64,000 bases of DNA from the NCBI RefSeq assembly GCF_028473665.1, contig NZ_CP098774.1, positions 310,001 through 374,000 on the forward strand. Direction: 5' to 3'. Made by a program: the position numbers and the translations under genes. The DNA is from Sphingomonas sp. QA11 (GTDB lineage: Bacteria; Pseudomonadota; Alphaproteobacteria; Sphingomonadales; Sphingomonadaceae). Positions 48,869-57,774 of the stretch are shown here, piece after piece (position 1 is the stretch's first letter; every line of letters starts with the position of its first letter). The notes below the pieces were generated by a model, which saw only the letters and a list, made by a program, of their open reading frames with translations, did not search any database and was not told the DNA's origin.

Positions 48869-49306
48869 GTGACCCTTCCCGCTCTTTCCGATTCTCCCTG
48901 CGCCTGTACTTCGTTGCGCAAGGCCGCGCGGGCGGTGTCGCGGGTCTATGACGAGGCGCTGATCGGCACGGGCATGACGATCGCCCAATTCTCGGTGTTG
49001 CGGCACATCGCACGATGCGGGGACGTACCGCTCAGCCGGCTCGCCGAGATGCTCGTGATGGACCGGACCTCGCTCTACAGGGCGCTGACGCCGCTTGAGC
49101 GGCAGGGCTGGATCGAGATCGCTCAGGCGGGGCGCGGCCGCGCGCGAATCGCGTTGCTGACCGCTGCCGGACGCGAAGCGATGGAGAAGGCGACTCCTCC
49201 GTGGCGCGCGGTGCAAGAACGGTTGATCGGCGGGCTCGGCGCCGACGACTGGGCCAGGCTCGAAACGCTGCTGCGCGACGTCGTCGACGTGGCCGGCCAT
49301 GACTGA
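48869..49306 (+). CDS. MarR-family transcriptional regulator
   Basis: 145 residues. Winged helix with MTIAQFSVLRHIA, LSRLAEMLVMDRTSLYRALTPLERQGWIE and the wing AGRGRARIALLTAAG. Cysteines in the N-terminal SPCACTSL could sense oxidants or electrophiles (inference). Start is GTG 48869, directly behind a palindrome that overlaps the promoter, so it probably represses itself and the transporter gene behind it, whose start lies 17 bp after the regulator's stop. Confidence 0.9.
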   Translation: MTLPALSDSPCACTSLRKAARAVSRVYDEALIGTGMTIAQFSVLRHIARCGDVPLSRLAEMLVMDRTSLYRALTPLERQGWIEIAQAGRGRARIALLTAAGREAMEKATPPWRAVQERLIGGLGADDWARLETLLRDVVDVAGHD

Positions 49307-49322
49307 CTTGCAAGGAACAATG

Positions 49323-50591
49323 ATGCGTCCAGTCCGCCTGTCCGGCCGATCCTTCCCCTATATCGTCGTCGGCGTGACCTTCTTCGCGCTGCTGATCTCC
49401 GCCGGGTTGCGGTCGGCGCCTGGCGTAATGATGGTTCCGCTGGAAATGCATTTCGGGTGGGACAGGGCGACCATCTCCTTCTCGGCTGCGGTCGGCATCT
49501 TCCTGTACGGGCTGGTCGGGCCGTTCGCCGCGGCGCTGATGATGTCGTTCGGCATCAAGCGGACGATGCTGGCCGGTTTGGCGATCATGTCGGTATCCAC
49601 CCTGGCGAGCCTGTGGATGACCGAGCCCTGGCATTATGTCCTCACCTGGGGCGTGCTGTCCGGCGTCGGCAGCGGGGCGGTGGCCTCTGTGCTGGGCGCG
49701 GCCGTGGTCAATCGCTGGTTCGCAACGCGGCAGGGGCTGGTGATGGGCATGCTGAGCGCGAGCACCGCGACCGGCGCGCTGATCTTCCTGCCGCTGCTCG
49801 CCTGGCTCTCGCGCAGCGGGGCATGGCAGCCGGTAACGATCGCGGTGGCCGTCGCGAGCGCGGCGCTGATCCCGTTCGTCCTGTTCTTCGTGCCCGAGCG
49901 GCCGGAGGATGTCGGTACGCGGCGTTTCGGCGAGACCGCGGAGAGCGCGCCGCCGGCGCCGATGAAGCAGGCCGCGACCCCGATGCTGGCGTTCGACGCG
50001 CTGTTCCGCGCCGCGCGGACGCCGGTCTTCTGGCTGCTGTTCGGCACCTTCTTCGTGTGCGGGCTGACCACCAACGGGCTGGTCGGCACGCACATGATCG
50101 CCTTTTGCGGTGATCACGGTATCGCCCCGGTCGCCGCGGCCGGGCTGTTGTCGATGATAGGCCTGTTCGACCTGTTCGGCACCACCGCATCGGGCTGGCT
50201 GACCGACCGTTATGATCCGCGAAAACTGCTTTGCGTTTATTACGGCCTTCGCGGTCTCTCGCTGCTCGCGCTGCCGTTCATCGATTTCGGCGCTGTGAGC
50301 CTGACGATCTTCGCGATCTTCTACGGGCTCGACTGGATCGCGACCGTGCCGCCGACGGTGAAGCTGACCAACATGTCGTTCGGAGAGCGCGATGCGCCGA
50401 TTGTGTTCGGCTGGATCCTGGTCGGGCACCAGATCGGCGCCGCGACCGCCGCCTTCGGTGCCGGCGTGATCCGCGAGCAGACCGGCAGCTATCTGCCAGC
50501 CTTCCTCATCTCGGGTGGGTTTGCCGTAGCGGCCTCAGTCCTGATCGTGGCGACCGGATTCGCGGGCCGGCGGGTCGCCACGCCGGCCTGA
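49323..50591 (+). CDS. MFS transporter
   Basis: 422 residues, 12 membrane segments in two halves. The loop between segments 2 and 3 has FGIKRTML and the second half the matching GWLTDRYDPRKLL, as in the major facilitator superfamily; it resembles the oxalate/monocarboxylate branch. AGGA lies six bases before ATG 49323; an ATG at 49320 and another at 49299 inside the marR gene are alternatives. Paired with a MarR repressor, it is likely an exporter or uptake system for the regulator's ligand, which is unknown. Confidence 0.88.
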   Translation: MRPVRLSGRSFPYIVVGVTFFALLISAGLRSAPGVMMVPLEMHFGWDRATISFSAAVGIFLYGLVGPFAAALMMSFGIKRTMLAGLAIMSVSTLASLWMTEPWHYVLTWGVLSGVGSGAVASVLGAAVVNRWFATRQGLVMGMLSASTATGALIFLPLLAWLSRSGAWQPVTIAVAVASAALIPFVLFFVPERPEDVGTRRFGETAESAPPAPMKQAATPMLAFDALFRAARTPVFWLLFGTFFVCGLTTNGLVGTHMIAFCGDHGIAPVAAAGLLSMIGLFDLFGTTASGWLTDRYDPRKLLCVYYGLRGLSLLALPFIDFGAVSLTIFAIFYGLDWIATVPPTVKLTNMSFGERDAPIVFGWILVGHQIGAATAAFGAGVIREQTGSYLPAFLISGGFAVAASVLIVATGFAGRRVATPA

Positions 50592-50612
50592 CGTCATCCG
50601 CCGGAAGGCCCT

Positions 50613-51830
50613 TCAGTCAAGACCGTTGTCGAGGAACCGTTCCGCCACGGCGCAATGGATCGCCACGCCGCGCGCCATCACTTCTTCCTCGATCGTCATG
50701 CGCGTATTGTGGAGCGGCGGGTTGGTGGCGGGATCGCTGCCCTTCGGCGCGACACCGATAAAGGCCATCGCGCCGGGAATCTCGCGCAGGACATAGGAGA
50801 AATCCTCCCCGCCCATGATCGGGGAGGGCATGGTCCGCCACGCCGCCTCGCCGCCCAGATCCTCCGCTACGCCGCGCATCAGGGATAGCGCGCGGGGGTC
50901 GTTCATCGTCACCGGATAGCCATCGTCGATCACCACTTCGGCGGTGCAGCCATGGGCGATCGCGATATGTTTGGCGATGCGGGTCAGACCCTCGCGCGCC
51001 TTGGCGCGGACCGTGTTGGACAGAGTGCGCAGCGTGCCCTTCAGCTTCACCTCGTCCGGAACGATGTTGTAGGCTGATCCGGCGTTGATCTGCGTGATCG
51101 ACAGAACCGCCGGATCGGTGACCGGAATCTGGCGCGCGACAAAGGCGCTCAGCGCGGTGACGATCTCGCAGGCGACCGGAATCGGGTCGATCCCGTCATG
51201 CGGCATCGCCGCATGGCCGCCGCGCCCGTGCACCGTGATGTTGAGCGCATCGGTCGAGGCGAGCAGGGCGCCGGGCCGGCTCCACATGACGCCAGCCGGG
51301 GCATTGGGCATGATGTGCAGCGCGAACGCCGCCTCCGGACGCGGCTCGTCGAGCAGGCCGTCCTCGATCATGAAGCGGGCGCCGTGATGGCCCTCCTCGC
51401 CCGGCTGAAACATGAAGACGACCGACCCCGACAGCCGGTCGCGCCGGGCGCAGAGCGCGCGGGCGGCACCGACCAGCATGGCAGTGTGGGCATCATGGCC
51501 ACAGGCGTGCATCGCGCCCGGTACCCGGGAAGCGAAGGGCAGGCCGGTCTCTTCCTGCATCGGCAGCGCATCCATGTCGCCGCGCAGCAGCACGGTTCGG
51601 CCATTGTCGCGGCCGCCGCGCAGGATGGCGACGAAGCCGGTGGTCGAGGTTCCCTCCCGATAGTCGAGCGGCAGCCCTGCCAGCGCGGCCTTGATCTTCT
51701 CCGTCGTGCGCGGGCACTGGAGCCCGATCTCGGGGTCGGCATGGATCGCGCGGCGCAGCTCGACCACATCGGCAAGCTCGGCCTCGGCGGCGGCGCCCCA
51801 ATCCTGGTGAAGATCGAGAGTGGCGTCCAT
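50613..51830 (-). CDS. M20-family amidohydrolase (hippurate hydrolase-like)
   Basis: 405 residues. Metal-binding block MHACGHDAHTAML (about 107-119), QPGEEGHHGARFM and MGGEDFSYVL near the C-terminus are those of M20D carboxypeptidase/aminoacylases; the dimerisation lid (HGRGGHAAMPHDGIDP) is present. Enzymes of this kind hydrolyse N-acyl amino acids or indole-3-acetyl-amino acids. No signal peptide, so cytoplasmic. ATG 51830 with AAAGGA upstream. Convergent with the MFS gene, which could import a substrate, though this is a guess. Confidence 0.9.
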   Translation of the reverse strand: MDATLDLHQDWGAAAEAELADVVELRRAIHADPEIGLQCPRTTEKIKAALAGLPLDYREGTSTTGFVAILRGGRDNGRTVLLRGDMDALPMQEETGLPFASRVPGAMHACGHDAHTAMLVGAARALCARRDRLSGSVVFMFQPGEEGHHGARFMIEDGLLDEPRPEAAFALHIMPNAPAGVMWSRPGALLASTDALNITVHGRGGHAAMPHDGIDPIPVACEIVTALSAFVARQIPVTDPAVLSITQINAGSAYNIVPDEVKLKGTLRTLSNTVRAKAREGLTRIAKHIAIAHGCTAEVVIDDGYPVTMNDPRALSLMRGVAEDLGGEAAWRTMPSPIMGGEDFSYVLREIPGAMAFIGVAPKGSDPATNPPLHNTRMTIEEEVMARGVAIHCAVAERFLDNGLD

Positions 51831-51887
51831 CGTTCGAGTCCTTTGCTGCGTTGCCGAAGGGCGAGCCTACGCCTGCGCTACCGTCGC

Positions 51888-52937
51888 TTACAAGCCCAGT
51901 GCGCGCTTGATCTCCCCCCAGCGGACCAGTTTGAAATTCTGCGCGCGCGGTGCGTTCATGCCGTCCTGCGCTATCATGATGCCATCGGGGAAGGCCGGGC
52001 CGAAATCCCCGGTCGCGATCTCGATGCCGTCAGTCTCCTCGGTCGCGCCGAAGGTGCCGGGGGCGATACGGAAACGGCCGACATAGCTGTCGTCGGCTAG
52101 TCGATAGACCGCATAGGCATTGTCGCCCTGGCTTGAGACGACGAGATAGCCGGCACTGCCTTCCTTCGCGATGGCGACACCCTCGGCATCGGCGACGATC
52201 TGCTGGCCGTCGGCCGCGGCGATCTTCACCGGTTCGACCGGGCCGTCGGGGCGGGCGTCGAAGCGCCACAGGCCGACATCTTCCTCGGCGACATAGAGCC
52301 GGCCGGTATCGGGATCGACCGCGCAGCCTTCGGACTGGGTGGCGAGCTTCATCGTGCGGACGATCTTCGCCTGAGGCGTCTTGCCCGCCAGGTCGAGCGC
52401 GAGCTGACGGATCGTGCCGTCCTTGGCGACCATGAAGGCGTAGAGGGCGCCGGGGGTGCGATAGAGGCAGAGGCCATATGCCTCGCCGACGCCCGCCGAA
52501 ACCTTGCCGAGGGCGGTGAGTTTGCCGGCCGTGCCGTCGAGCGCGAACAGCGCGACCTGGGCGTTGGCGCGATCGCTCCGGTCGCTCGCCGCGACGACGA
52601 TCCGGCCGCCATGTTCGGCGAGGTCGACATTGTTGACCGCGCCCGCATTGTTGAAGTCGCGGACCTTGCCGTCGAGACCATAGACATAAAGCCCGGCCTT
52701 CTTGTCGGTGCCGACGATCAGGCTTGCCGCCGGGTTTGCCGCGTTGCGCCAGATCGCGGGGTCGTCGGCCGCATCGGCATTGGCGGTGGCGACCGCTTCG
52801 GTCTCTCCGGATGCCTGAACGCTGACCACCGGAAGGGTTGATGGAGCCGGCTGAGGAGCAGTCTGGGCGCAGGCGGTGCCACTAAACAGCAATATTAATG
52901 TCATTGAAATGTAACGAGTTTCGTACTTCCAAGTCAT
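51888..52937 (-). CDS. Beta-propeller phytase (3-phytase)
   Basis: 349 residues. A signal peptide (core LILLFSGTACA) precedes the six-bladed propeller: ADDPAIWRNAANPAASLIVGTDK, GLYVYGLDGK, NNVDL, EGCAVDPDTGRLYVAEED, GYLVVSSQGDNAYAVY and DGIEIATGDFGPAFPDG, each a known block of calcium-dependent phytases. It frees phosphate from phytate outside the cytoplasm. AGGAG six bases before ATG 52937 fixes the start. It is divergent from a TonB-dependent receptor, with only 79 bp between the starts, a pairing seen with phytases in other proteobacteria. No Pho box was recognised. Confidence 0.93.
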   Translation of the reverse strand: MTWKYETRYISMTLILLFSGTACAQTAPQPAPSTLPVVSVQASGETEAVATANADAADDPAIWRNAANPAASLIVGTDKKAGLYVYGLDGKVRDFNNAGAVNNVDLAEHGGRIVVAASDRSDRANAQVALFALDGTAGKLTALGKVSAGVGEAYGLCLYRTPGALYAFMVAKDGTIRQLALDLAGKTPQAKIVRTMKLATQSEGCAVDPDTGRLYVAEEDVGLWRFDARPDGPVEPVKIAAADGQQIVADAEGVAIAKEGSAGYLVVSSQGDNAYAVYRLADDSYVGRFRIAPGTFGATEETDGIEIATGDFGPAFPDGIMIAQDGMNAPRAQNFKLVRWGEIKRALGL

Positions 52938-53016
52938 GTTTGGCTCCTACCGGCGGTTTCGAGGCGCCGTTCGCACGCGCTGCATAAACGGTCAATCATC
53001 ACGAAGGGGGTCTATC

Positions 53017-55812
53017 ATGGTTCGCAAGGGGACGTTTCTAGGGGGCTGCGCTGTCGTCGCGCTCCTGATGCCGATCGATGTCGCGACGGCACAGGAGGCG
53101 CATGGTGAGGCGCAGGCACAGGAATCGGCCGAGAGCGCGAGCGACATCGTCGTCAGCGGTTCCCGCCCGATCGCGGAATCGGAAGCATCCGCGCTCGCGG
53201 TGCAGAAGAACTCCTTGTCGCTCGTCACGGTCGCCGCGGCCGACAGCGTCGGTCGCCTGCCCGACCAGAACATCGCCCAGGCGGCCGGGCGCCTGCCCGG
53301 CGTCGCCGTCGAGCGCGACCAGGGCCAGGCGCGCTACATCTCGCTGCGCGGGGCGCCCAATTACTGGACCACGCTGTCGTTCGACGGGATCAACATCGTC
53401 AGCCCCGAGGGCCGCGATGCGCGTTTCGATTCAATCCCCTCGGCGATCGCGTCGCAGATCGTCGTTTCGAAGGCGGTGACCCCGGAAATGCCCGGTGAGA
53501 CGGTGGCGGGCAACGTCAACATCGTGACCCGCTCCGCCTTCGACTATCAGGGCGCGCATTTCGCGGGCAAGGCCGGGTTCGGCATCGCCGAGCTCGGCAA
53601 TCGCAAGCAATATGAAGGCTCCGCCGTCGTCTCCGACCGCTTCAACCTGGGCGGCGGCGAGCTCGGCGTGCTGCTTTCCGGCAGCTTCTACCAGCGGGCT
53701 ATGATCACCGACAATTTCGAGACCGATTACGAGCGTGTCGCGCAAGATACGCGGCCCGGCAACGCGACGCGCTTCTGGGCGCATGAGGCCGAGAACAAGC
53801 TGTATCGCCTGACCCGCCGCAACTGGTCGGTCTCCGGCCGGGTCGACTACAAGCCCGATTCCAACAACACCATCTCGCTCCGGTCGATCTACACGATCTT
53901 CACCGACGACGAGGCGCGCGACAATTATCGCTTCGATCTGGACGATCGCCAGGGCGACCTCGTCCCCAACAGCGCGGCGTGTCCGACGACGCTGAACAGC
54001 ACCCCGACGACGAGCGGCTATGCTGACATCTGCATCGGCAACACGCCGCAGAAAGGCACGATCTACGGCATCGACATCCGCCAGCGCTCGACCCTGCGTG
54101 CCTTCCGCCAGTCGATCTTCACGAACACGCTCGCCGGCGATCATGATTTCGGTGACAGCTGGCACCTGGCCTGGGTGGGCAACTATACCCAGTCGAAGGA
54201 CGATCGCTCGGTCGTCGGCGAAGTGGCCTGGGACAGCCCGAACACCCGCACGCTGCGGCCTACGGTCAGCTATGATTTCAGCGACCCGAATTTCTCGCGC
54301 CTGTCGCTCTTCACCACCACGCAGCTAAGCGGCCCGACCCGCTACCAGGCCGGCACGCCGATGACCGCGATCGACAGCTTCACCAAGCCGCCGTCGTCCT
54401 TCACCGTGCTTGACGCCGTCGATACGACCAATGCCTATACCGGCAAGCTGGTCCTCTCGAAGCAGGCGGCGTTCCTTGGTGGCGACGCGACGTTCAAGGC
54501 CGGTTTCCAGTTCGATCAGCGCACCAAGGTGGCCAGGGAGAATCAGATCCTGCTCAACACGGCGGCACAATTCGCCACGATCGGCCTGCCCAACGACTAC
54601 AACCAGTTCTCGCTAAACGATCCCTTCGCCGGCAAGATTCCGCTTGGCTATACCTTCCGCTACTTCGACACCGACAAGATGCGGGCCATTTCCGACGCGG
54701 CGCGTGCGAACTTCGCCTTCACGCCGAACACGGCCAATAACTACAGCGTGCGCGAGCAGGTCTATGCCGGTTTCGCGGTGGCGAGCGTCAAATATGACTG
54801 GGGGTCGATTCTCGGCGGCGTCCGGGTCGAGCATCTGAAGAACCGCGGCGAAGCCATCGCCACCGTGGGCGCCACCACCGGGCCGTTAGTCGCTGAATCA
54901 AGCCAGACACTGGTCTTTCCGAGCCTGCACGTGAATTTCGACGTCGACGACAGCAAGAAGCTGCGGCTGTCGTTCAATTCGGGCGCCGCGCGCGCCGATT
55001 ATGACCAGCTCCGTCCGAACGTCGTAGTCAACGATACCAACCAGTCGATTTCGGGCGGCAATCCGGCGGTGAAGCCAGAGCGCGCTTACGGTGTCGATGC
55101 CTATTTCGAATGGTATGTTCGCCCGCAAGGCTATCTGATGGCCGGCCTATTCTACAAGAAGGTCAAGGACGTGCTGTATCGCCAGACGCGTACCTTCGGC
55201 TCGGACGCGCTGAACACCAGCGGGATCGATCGTTCGTCCTACGTCTTTACCGGCATCACCAACGGCGGCGACGGGCGCGTGTTCGGTGCCGAAGTGGCGG
55301 CCCAGCTCCAGATCGAGCCCTGGACCAGCGATCTCGGGCTGCCCGGCTGGATGGGGGGCTTCGGCGTCTCTGCCAACCTCACGGTCAACGACAGCGAAGT
55401 GACCAAGCCAGCGCTCGGCGCCGTCCCGGCACGCAAGGTGCGGCTGCCCGGCACGTCCGACCTGATCTACAATATCGGCGCTTATTACGAGAAATACGGC
55501 CTGTCGCTGCGCGTTCAGTATCAGCGCCGCAGCGCCTGGCTCGATGGGATCGCCGACGATTTGACTGACGCCGGCGATACCTATTGGGCGGCCGACGACG
55601 AAATGGATATCTCGGCGCGCTATGCGATCACGAAGAATTTCGAGATCTTCGCCGATGTCTCGAACGTGCTCAACCAGCCGGGGCGGCGCTACTCGGAACC
55701 GGGCAATCTGCTCACCGCGACCGGCACGCCCAGCCCCACAAGCACGAACCAGACGATCGAGTGGGAACGGTTCGGTCGCCGCTATTCCGCCGGTATCCGG
55801 GTCAACTTCTGA
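53017..55812 (+). CDS. TonB-dependent outer-membrane receptor
   Basis: 931 residues. A signal peptide ending in DVATAQ; a plug domain with DIVVSGSRPIAES, GRLPDQNIAQAAGRLPGVAVERDQ and RYISLRGAP (TIGR01782-like Caulobacter-type receptors); then a 22-strand barrel ending in AGIRVNF, the terminal-Phe insertion signal. It imports large or rare nutrients with energy from TonB. GAAGGGGG lies six bases before ATG 53017. Divergent from the phytase, so phytate or its inositol-phosphate products are the probable ligand, by context only. A stem-loop at 55838 follows. Confidence 0.92.
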   Translation: MVRKGTFLGGCAVVALLMPIDVATAQEAHGEAQAQESAESASDIVVSGSRPIAESEASALAVQKNSLSLVTVAAADSVGRLPDQNIAQAAGRLPGVAVERDQGQARYISLRGAPNYWTTLSFDGINIVSPEGRDARFDSIPSAIASQIVVSKAVTPEMPGETVAGNVNIVTRSAFDYQGAHFAGKAGFGIAELGNRKQYEGSAVVSDRFNLGGGELGVLLSGSFYQRAMITDNFETDYERVAQDTRPGNATRFWAHEAENKLYRLTRRNWSVSGRVDYKPDSNNTISLRSIYTIFTDDEARDNYRFDLDDRQGDLVPNSAACPTTLNSTPTTSGYADICIGNTPQKGTIYGIDIRQRSTLRAFRQSIFTNTLAGDHDFGDSWHLAWVGNYTQSKDDRSVVGEVAWDSPNTRTLRPTVSYDFSDPNFSRLSLFTTTQLSGPTRYQAGTPMTAIDSFTKPPSSFTVLDAVDTTNAYTGKLVLSKQAAFLGGDATFKAGFQFDQRTKVARENQILLNTAAQFATIGLPNDYNQFSLNDPFAGKIPLGYTFRYFDTDKMRAISDAARANFAFTPNTANNYSVREQVYAGFAVASVKYDWGSILGGVRVEHLKNRGEAIATVGATTGPLVAESSQTLVFPSLHVNFDVDDSKKLRLSFNSGAARADYDQLRPNVVVNDTNQSISGGNPAVKPERAYGVDAYFEWYVRPQGYLMAGLFYKKVKDVLYRQTRTFGSDALNTSGIDRSSYVFTGITNGGDGRVFGAEVAAQLQIEPWTSDLGLPGWMGGFGVSANLTVNDSEVTKPALGAVPARKVRLPGTSDLIYNIGAYYEKYGLSLRVQYQRRSAWLDGIADDLTDAGDTYWAADDEMDISARYAITKNFEIFADVSNVLNQPGRRYSEPGNLLTATGTPSPTSTNQTIEWERFGRRYSAGIRVNF

Positions 55813-55837
55813 CGCGCCTTACCGCAAGGCGGACGTT

Positions 55838-55867
55838 CGGCCTGCTGTCCTTCGGGATGGCAGGCCG
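55838..55867 (+). terminator. Hairpin after the TonB receptor gene
   Basis: CGGCCTGC (55838-55845) and GCAGGCCG (55860-55867) form an 8-bp stem, with an inner TCC-TTCG-GGA tetraloop helix. It begins 25 bp after the stop. No T-run, but the stable UUCG-type loop supports a transcript end. Confidence 0.55.
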
Positions 55868-56004
55868 AGCGGCCGCCGAAGCGTGTGCGGCTTATCGCCC
55901 CCGGTAGGAATGCATCATCGTCGCGACATGCGACGGCATGAATCCGCTGAACGCGAGAAGCACGTCGCCTTCCGATGCGGGAGACGGCGTGTAGCCGCGA
56001 GCGG

Positions 56005-57669
56005 TTACCGACCTTTGAAGAGCCCGCCGAGAATCCCGCGCACCAGCCCGCCGACGATACCTGAGCCGGCACCGCGCGACGATCCGAACACTGCCTTCGA
56101 CACTTCGTTCGCGACTGTGCGCCCGACCGCCGAGGAGGCGGAGCGGGTGGCGGAATTGATCGCGCGGTTCCAGGGCGAGTTGGCGGCGGCGCGTTCCGCC
56201 TCTTTCTGCTGCTGCGCGGCGAGCCTGGCCTGGCGATCGGCCTCGCGCTGGGCGGTGATGCGCTGGCGCTCTGCCTCCTTTGCGGCACGGGCATCCTCCT
56301 TGGCCTGGAGCGCGGCGGCCTTGTCTGCCTCGGTTTTTGCTGCTGCCTCGGCGGCGGCTGCGCTGGCTTCCTGCGATTTGCTGGCGAGGATCTCTTCGGC
56401 GGATTCCCGATCGATCAGCGTGTCATATTTGGAACCGATCGGATCGGTCTGGATCATCACGCCGCGTTCGACCGGCGTGACTGGTCCGACGCGCGAGCGC
56501 GGGGGCTTGATCAGCGTGCGCTCGACCGGTGCGGGGGAGCCGTCTGGCAGGAGCAGCGAAACGAGCGCTTCGCCGACCTTCAGTTCGGTGATCGCCTTTT
56601 CCACATCAACGCCGGGATTGGCGCGAAAGGTCGTCGCGGCGGCCTTCACCGCTGCCTGGTCGCGCGGGGTGAAGGCGCGCAGAGCATGCTGGACTCGGTT
56701 GCCGAGTTGGCCCGCGACGGTGTCGGGGATGTCGATCGGGTTCTGGGTGATGAAATAGACGCCGACGCCCTTGGAGCGGATCAGCCGGACGACCTGCTCG
56801 ATCTTGTCGAGCAATGCCTTGGGCGCGTCCGCGAACAGCAGGTGCGCTTCGTCGAAGAAGAAGGCGAGCACCGGCTTGTCGGGATCGCCGACCTCGGGAA
56901 GATGCTCGAACAACTCGCTCATCAGCCAGAGCAGGAAGGTGGCATAGAGCTTCGGGCTGGCCATCAGCTTGTCGGCGGCGAGGATGTTGACGATGCCGCG
57001 CCCCTTCTCGTCCACGCCGATGAAGTCGGTCATGGTGAGCGCAGGTTCGCCGAAGAACTTCTCGCCGCCCTGGCTGCGGAGCTGGAGCAGGGAACGCTGG
57101 ATCGTGCCGACGCTCTGTTTCGAGACGTTGCCATAGGTCAGCGTCAGCTCGTCGGCACGCTCGCCGCAATTGACCAGCATTGCCTGGAGGTCGTCGAGAT
57201 CGAGGAGGAGCAACCCCTCCTTGTCGGCGACATGGAAGGCGATGGTCAGCACGCCTTCCTGCACCTCGTTGAGGTCCATCAGGCGGGATAGGAGGAGGGG
57301 CCCCATCTCGCTGATCGTGGTGCGGATCGGATGGCCCTGTTCACCGTACAGGTCCCAGAATTGCACGGGATTGTCGGCATAGGACCAGTCGTCATAGCCT
57401 ATCTCCTTCGCCCGGGCGGCGAAGATCTCGTGCATCTTGGACGTCGGGGAGCCTGCCATGGCCAGGCCGGACAGGTCCCCCTTCACATCGGCGACGAAGC
57501 ATGGGACGCCGACCGCCGACAGGCCTTCGATAATGCCCTGAATGGTCACGGTCTTGCCGGTGCCCGTCGCGCCCGCGATCAGGCCGTGGCGGTTGGCGCG
57601 TTTCAGCTCGAGTTGCTGGCGCTGCCCGGTGGCGTTGCTGCCGATGAAGATGCTGGTACCGTCTGCCAT
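56005..57669 (-). CDS. HerA-like ATPase (DUF853, YjgR type)
   Basis: 554 residues. Walker A GATGTGKT at 33-40, Walker [13 protein letters not shown], and [30 protein letters not shown] identify the HerA/FtsK-related DUF853 family, E. coli YjgR being a relative. Residues ~415-500 are an Ala/Glu/Lys-rich coiled coil, and the end is Gly-rich and hydrophobic ([17 protein letters not shown]). No partner nuclease (NurA) is adjacent, so a DNA-end role is not implied. GGGAGACGG before ATG 57669. Own transcript, read leftward. Confidence 0.9.
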   Translation of the reverse strand: MADGTSIFIGSNATGQRQQLELKRANRHGLIAGATGTGKTVTIQGIIEGLSAVGVPCFVADVKGDLSGLAMAGSPTSKMHEIFAARAKEIGYDDWSYADNPVQFWDLYGEQGHPIRTTISEMGPLLLSRLMDLNEVQEGVLTIAFHVADKEGLLLLDLDDLQAMLVNCGERADELTLTYGNVSKQSVGTIQRSLLQLRSQGGEKFFGEPALTMTDFIGVDEKGRGIVNILAADKLMASPKLYATFLLWLMSELFEHLPEVGDPDKPVLAFFFDEAHLLFADAPKALLDKIEQVVRLIRSKGVGVYFITQNPIDIPDTVAGQLGNRVQHALRAFTPRDQAAVKAAATTFRANPGVDVEKAITELKVGEALVSLLLPDGSPAPVERTLIKPPRSRVGPVTPVERGVMIQTDPIGSKYDTLIDRESAEEILASKSQEASAAAAEAAAKTEADKAAALQAKEDARAAKEAERQRITAQREADRQARLAAQQQKEAERAAANSPWNRAINSATRSASSAVGRTVANEVSKAVFGSSRGAGSGIVGGLVRGILGGLFKGR

Positions 57670-57737
57670 TACCGTCTCCCGATGGTCGAACGCGTATCGC
57701 GCGAAACGGGAACGGGCGGAAGATGCGTATAGGTAAA

Positions 57738-57766
57738 TTCCTCCCCAGGCGACGTCTGGGGAGGAA
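57738..57766 (-). terminator. Rho-independent-like terminator of degP
   Basis: TTCCTCCCCAG (57738-57748) pairs perfectly with CTGGGGAGGAA (57756-57766), 11 bp with a seven-base loop. Read leftward from degP it is followed by an A/T-rich tail (ATTTACC). Lies 8 bp beyond the degP stop. Confidence 0.8.
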
Positions 57767-57774
57767 GTGGGACG

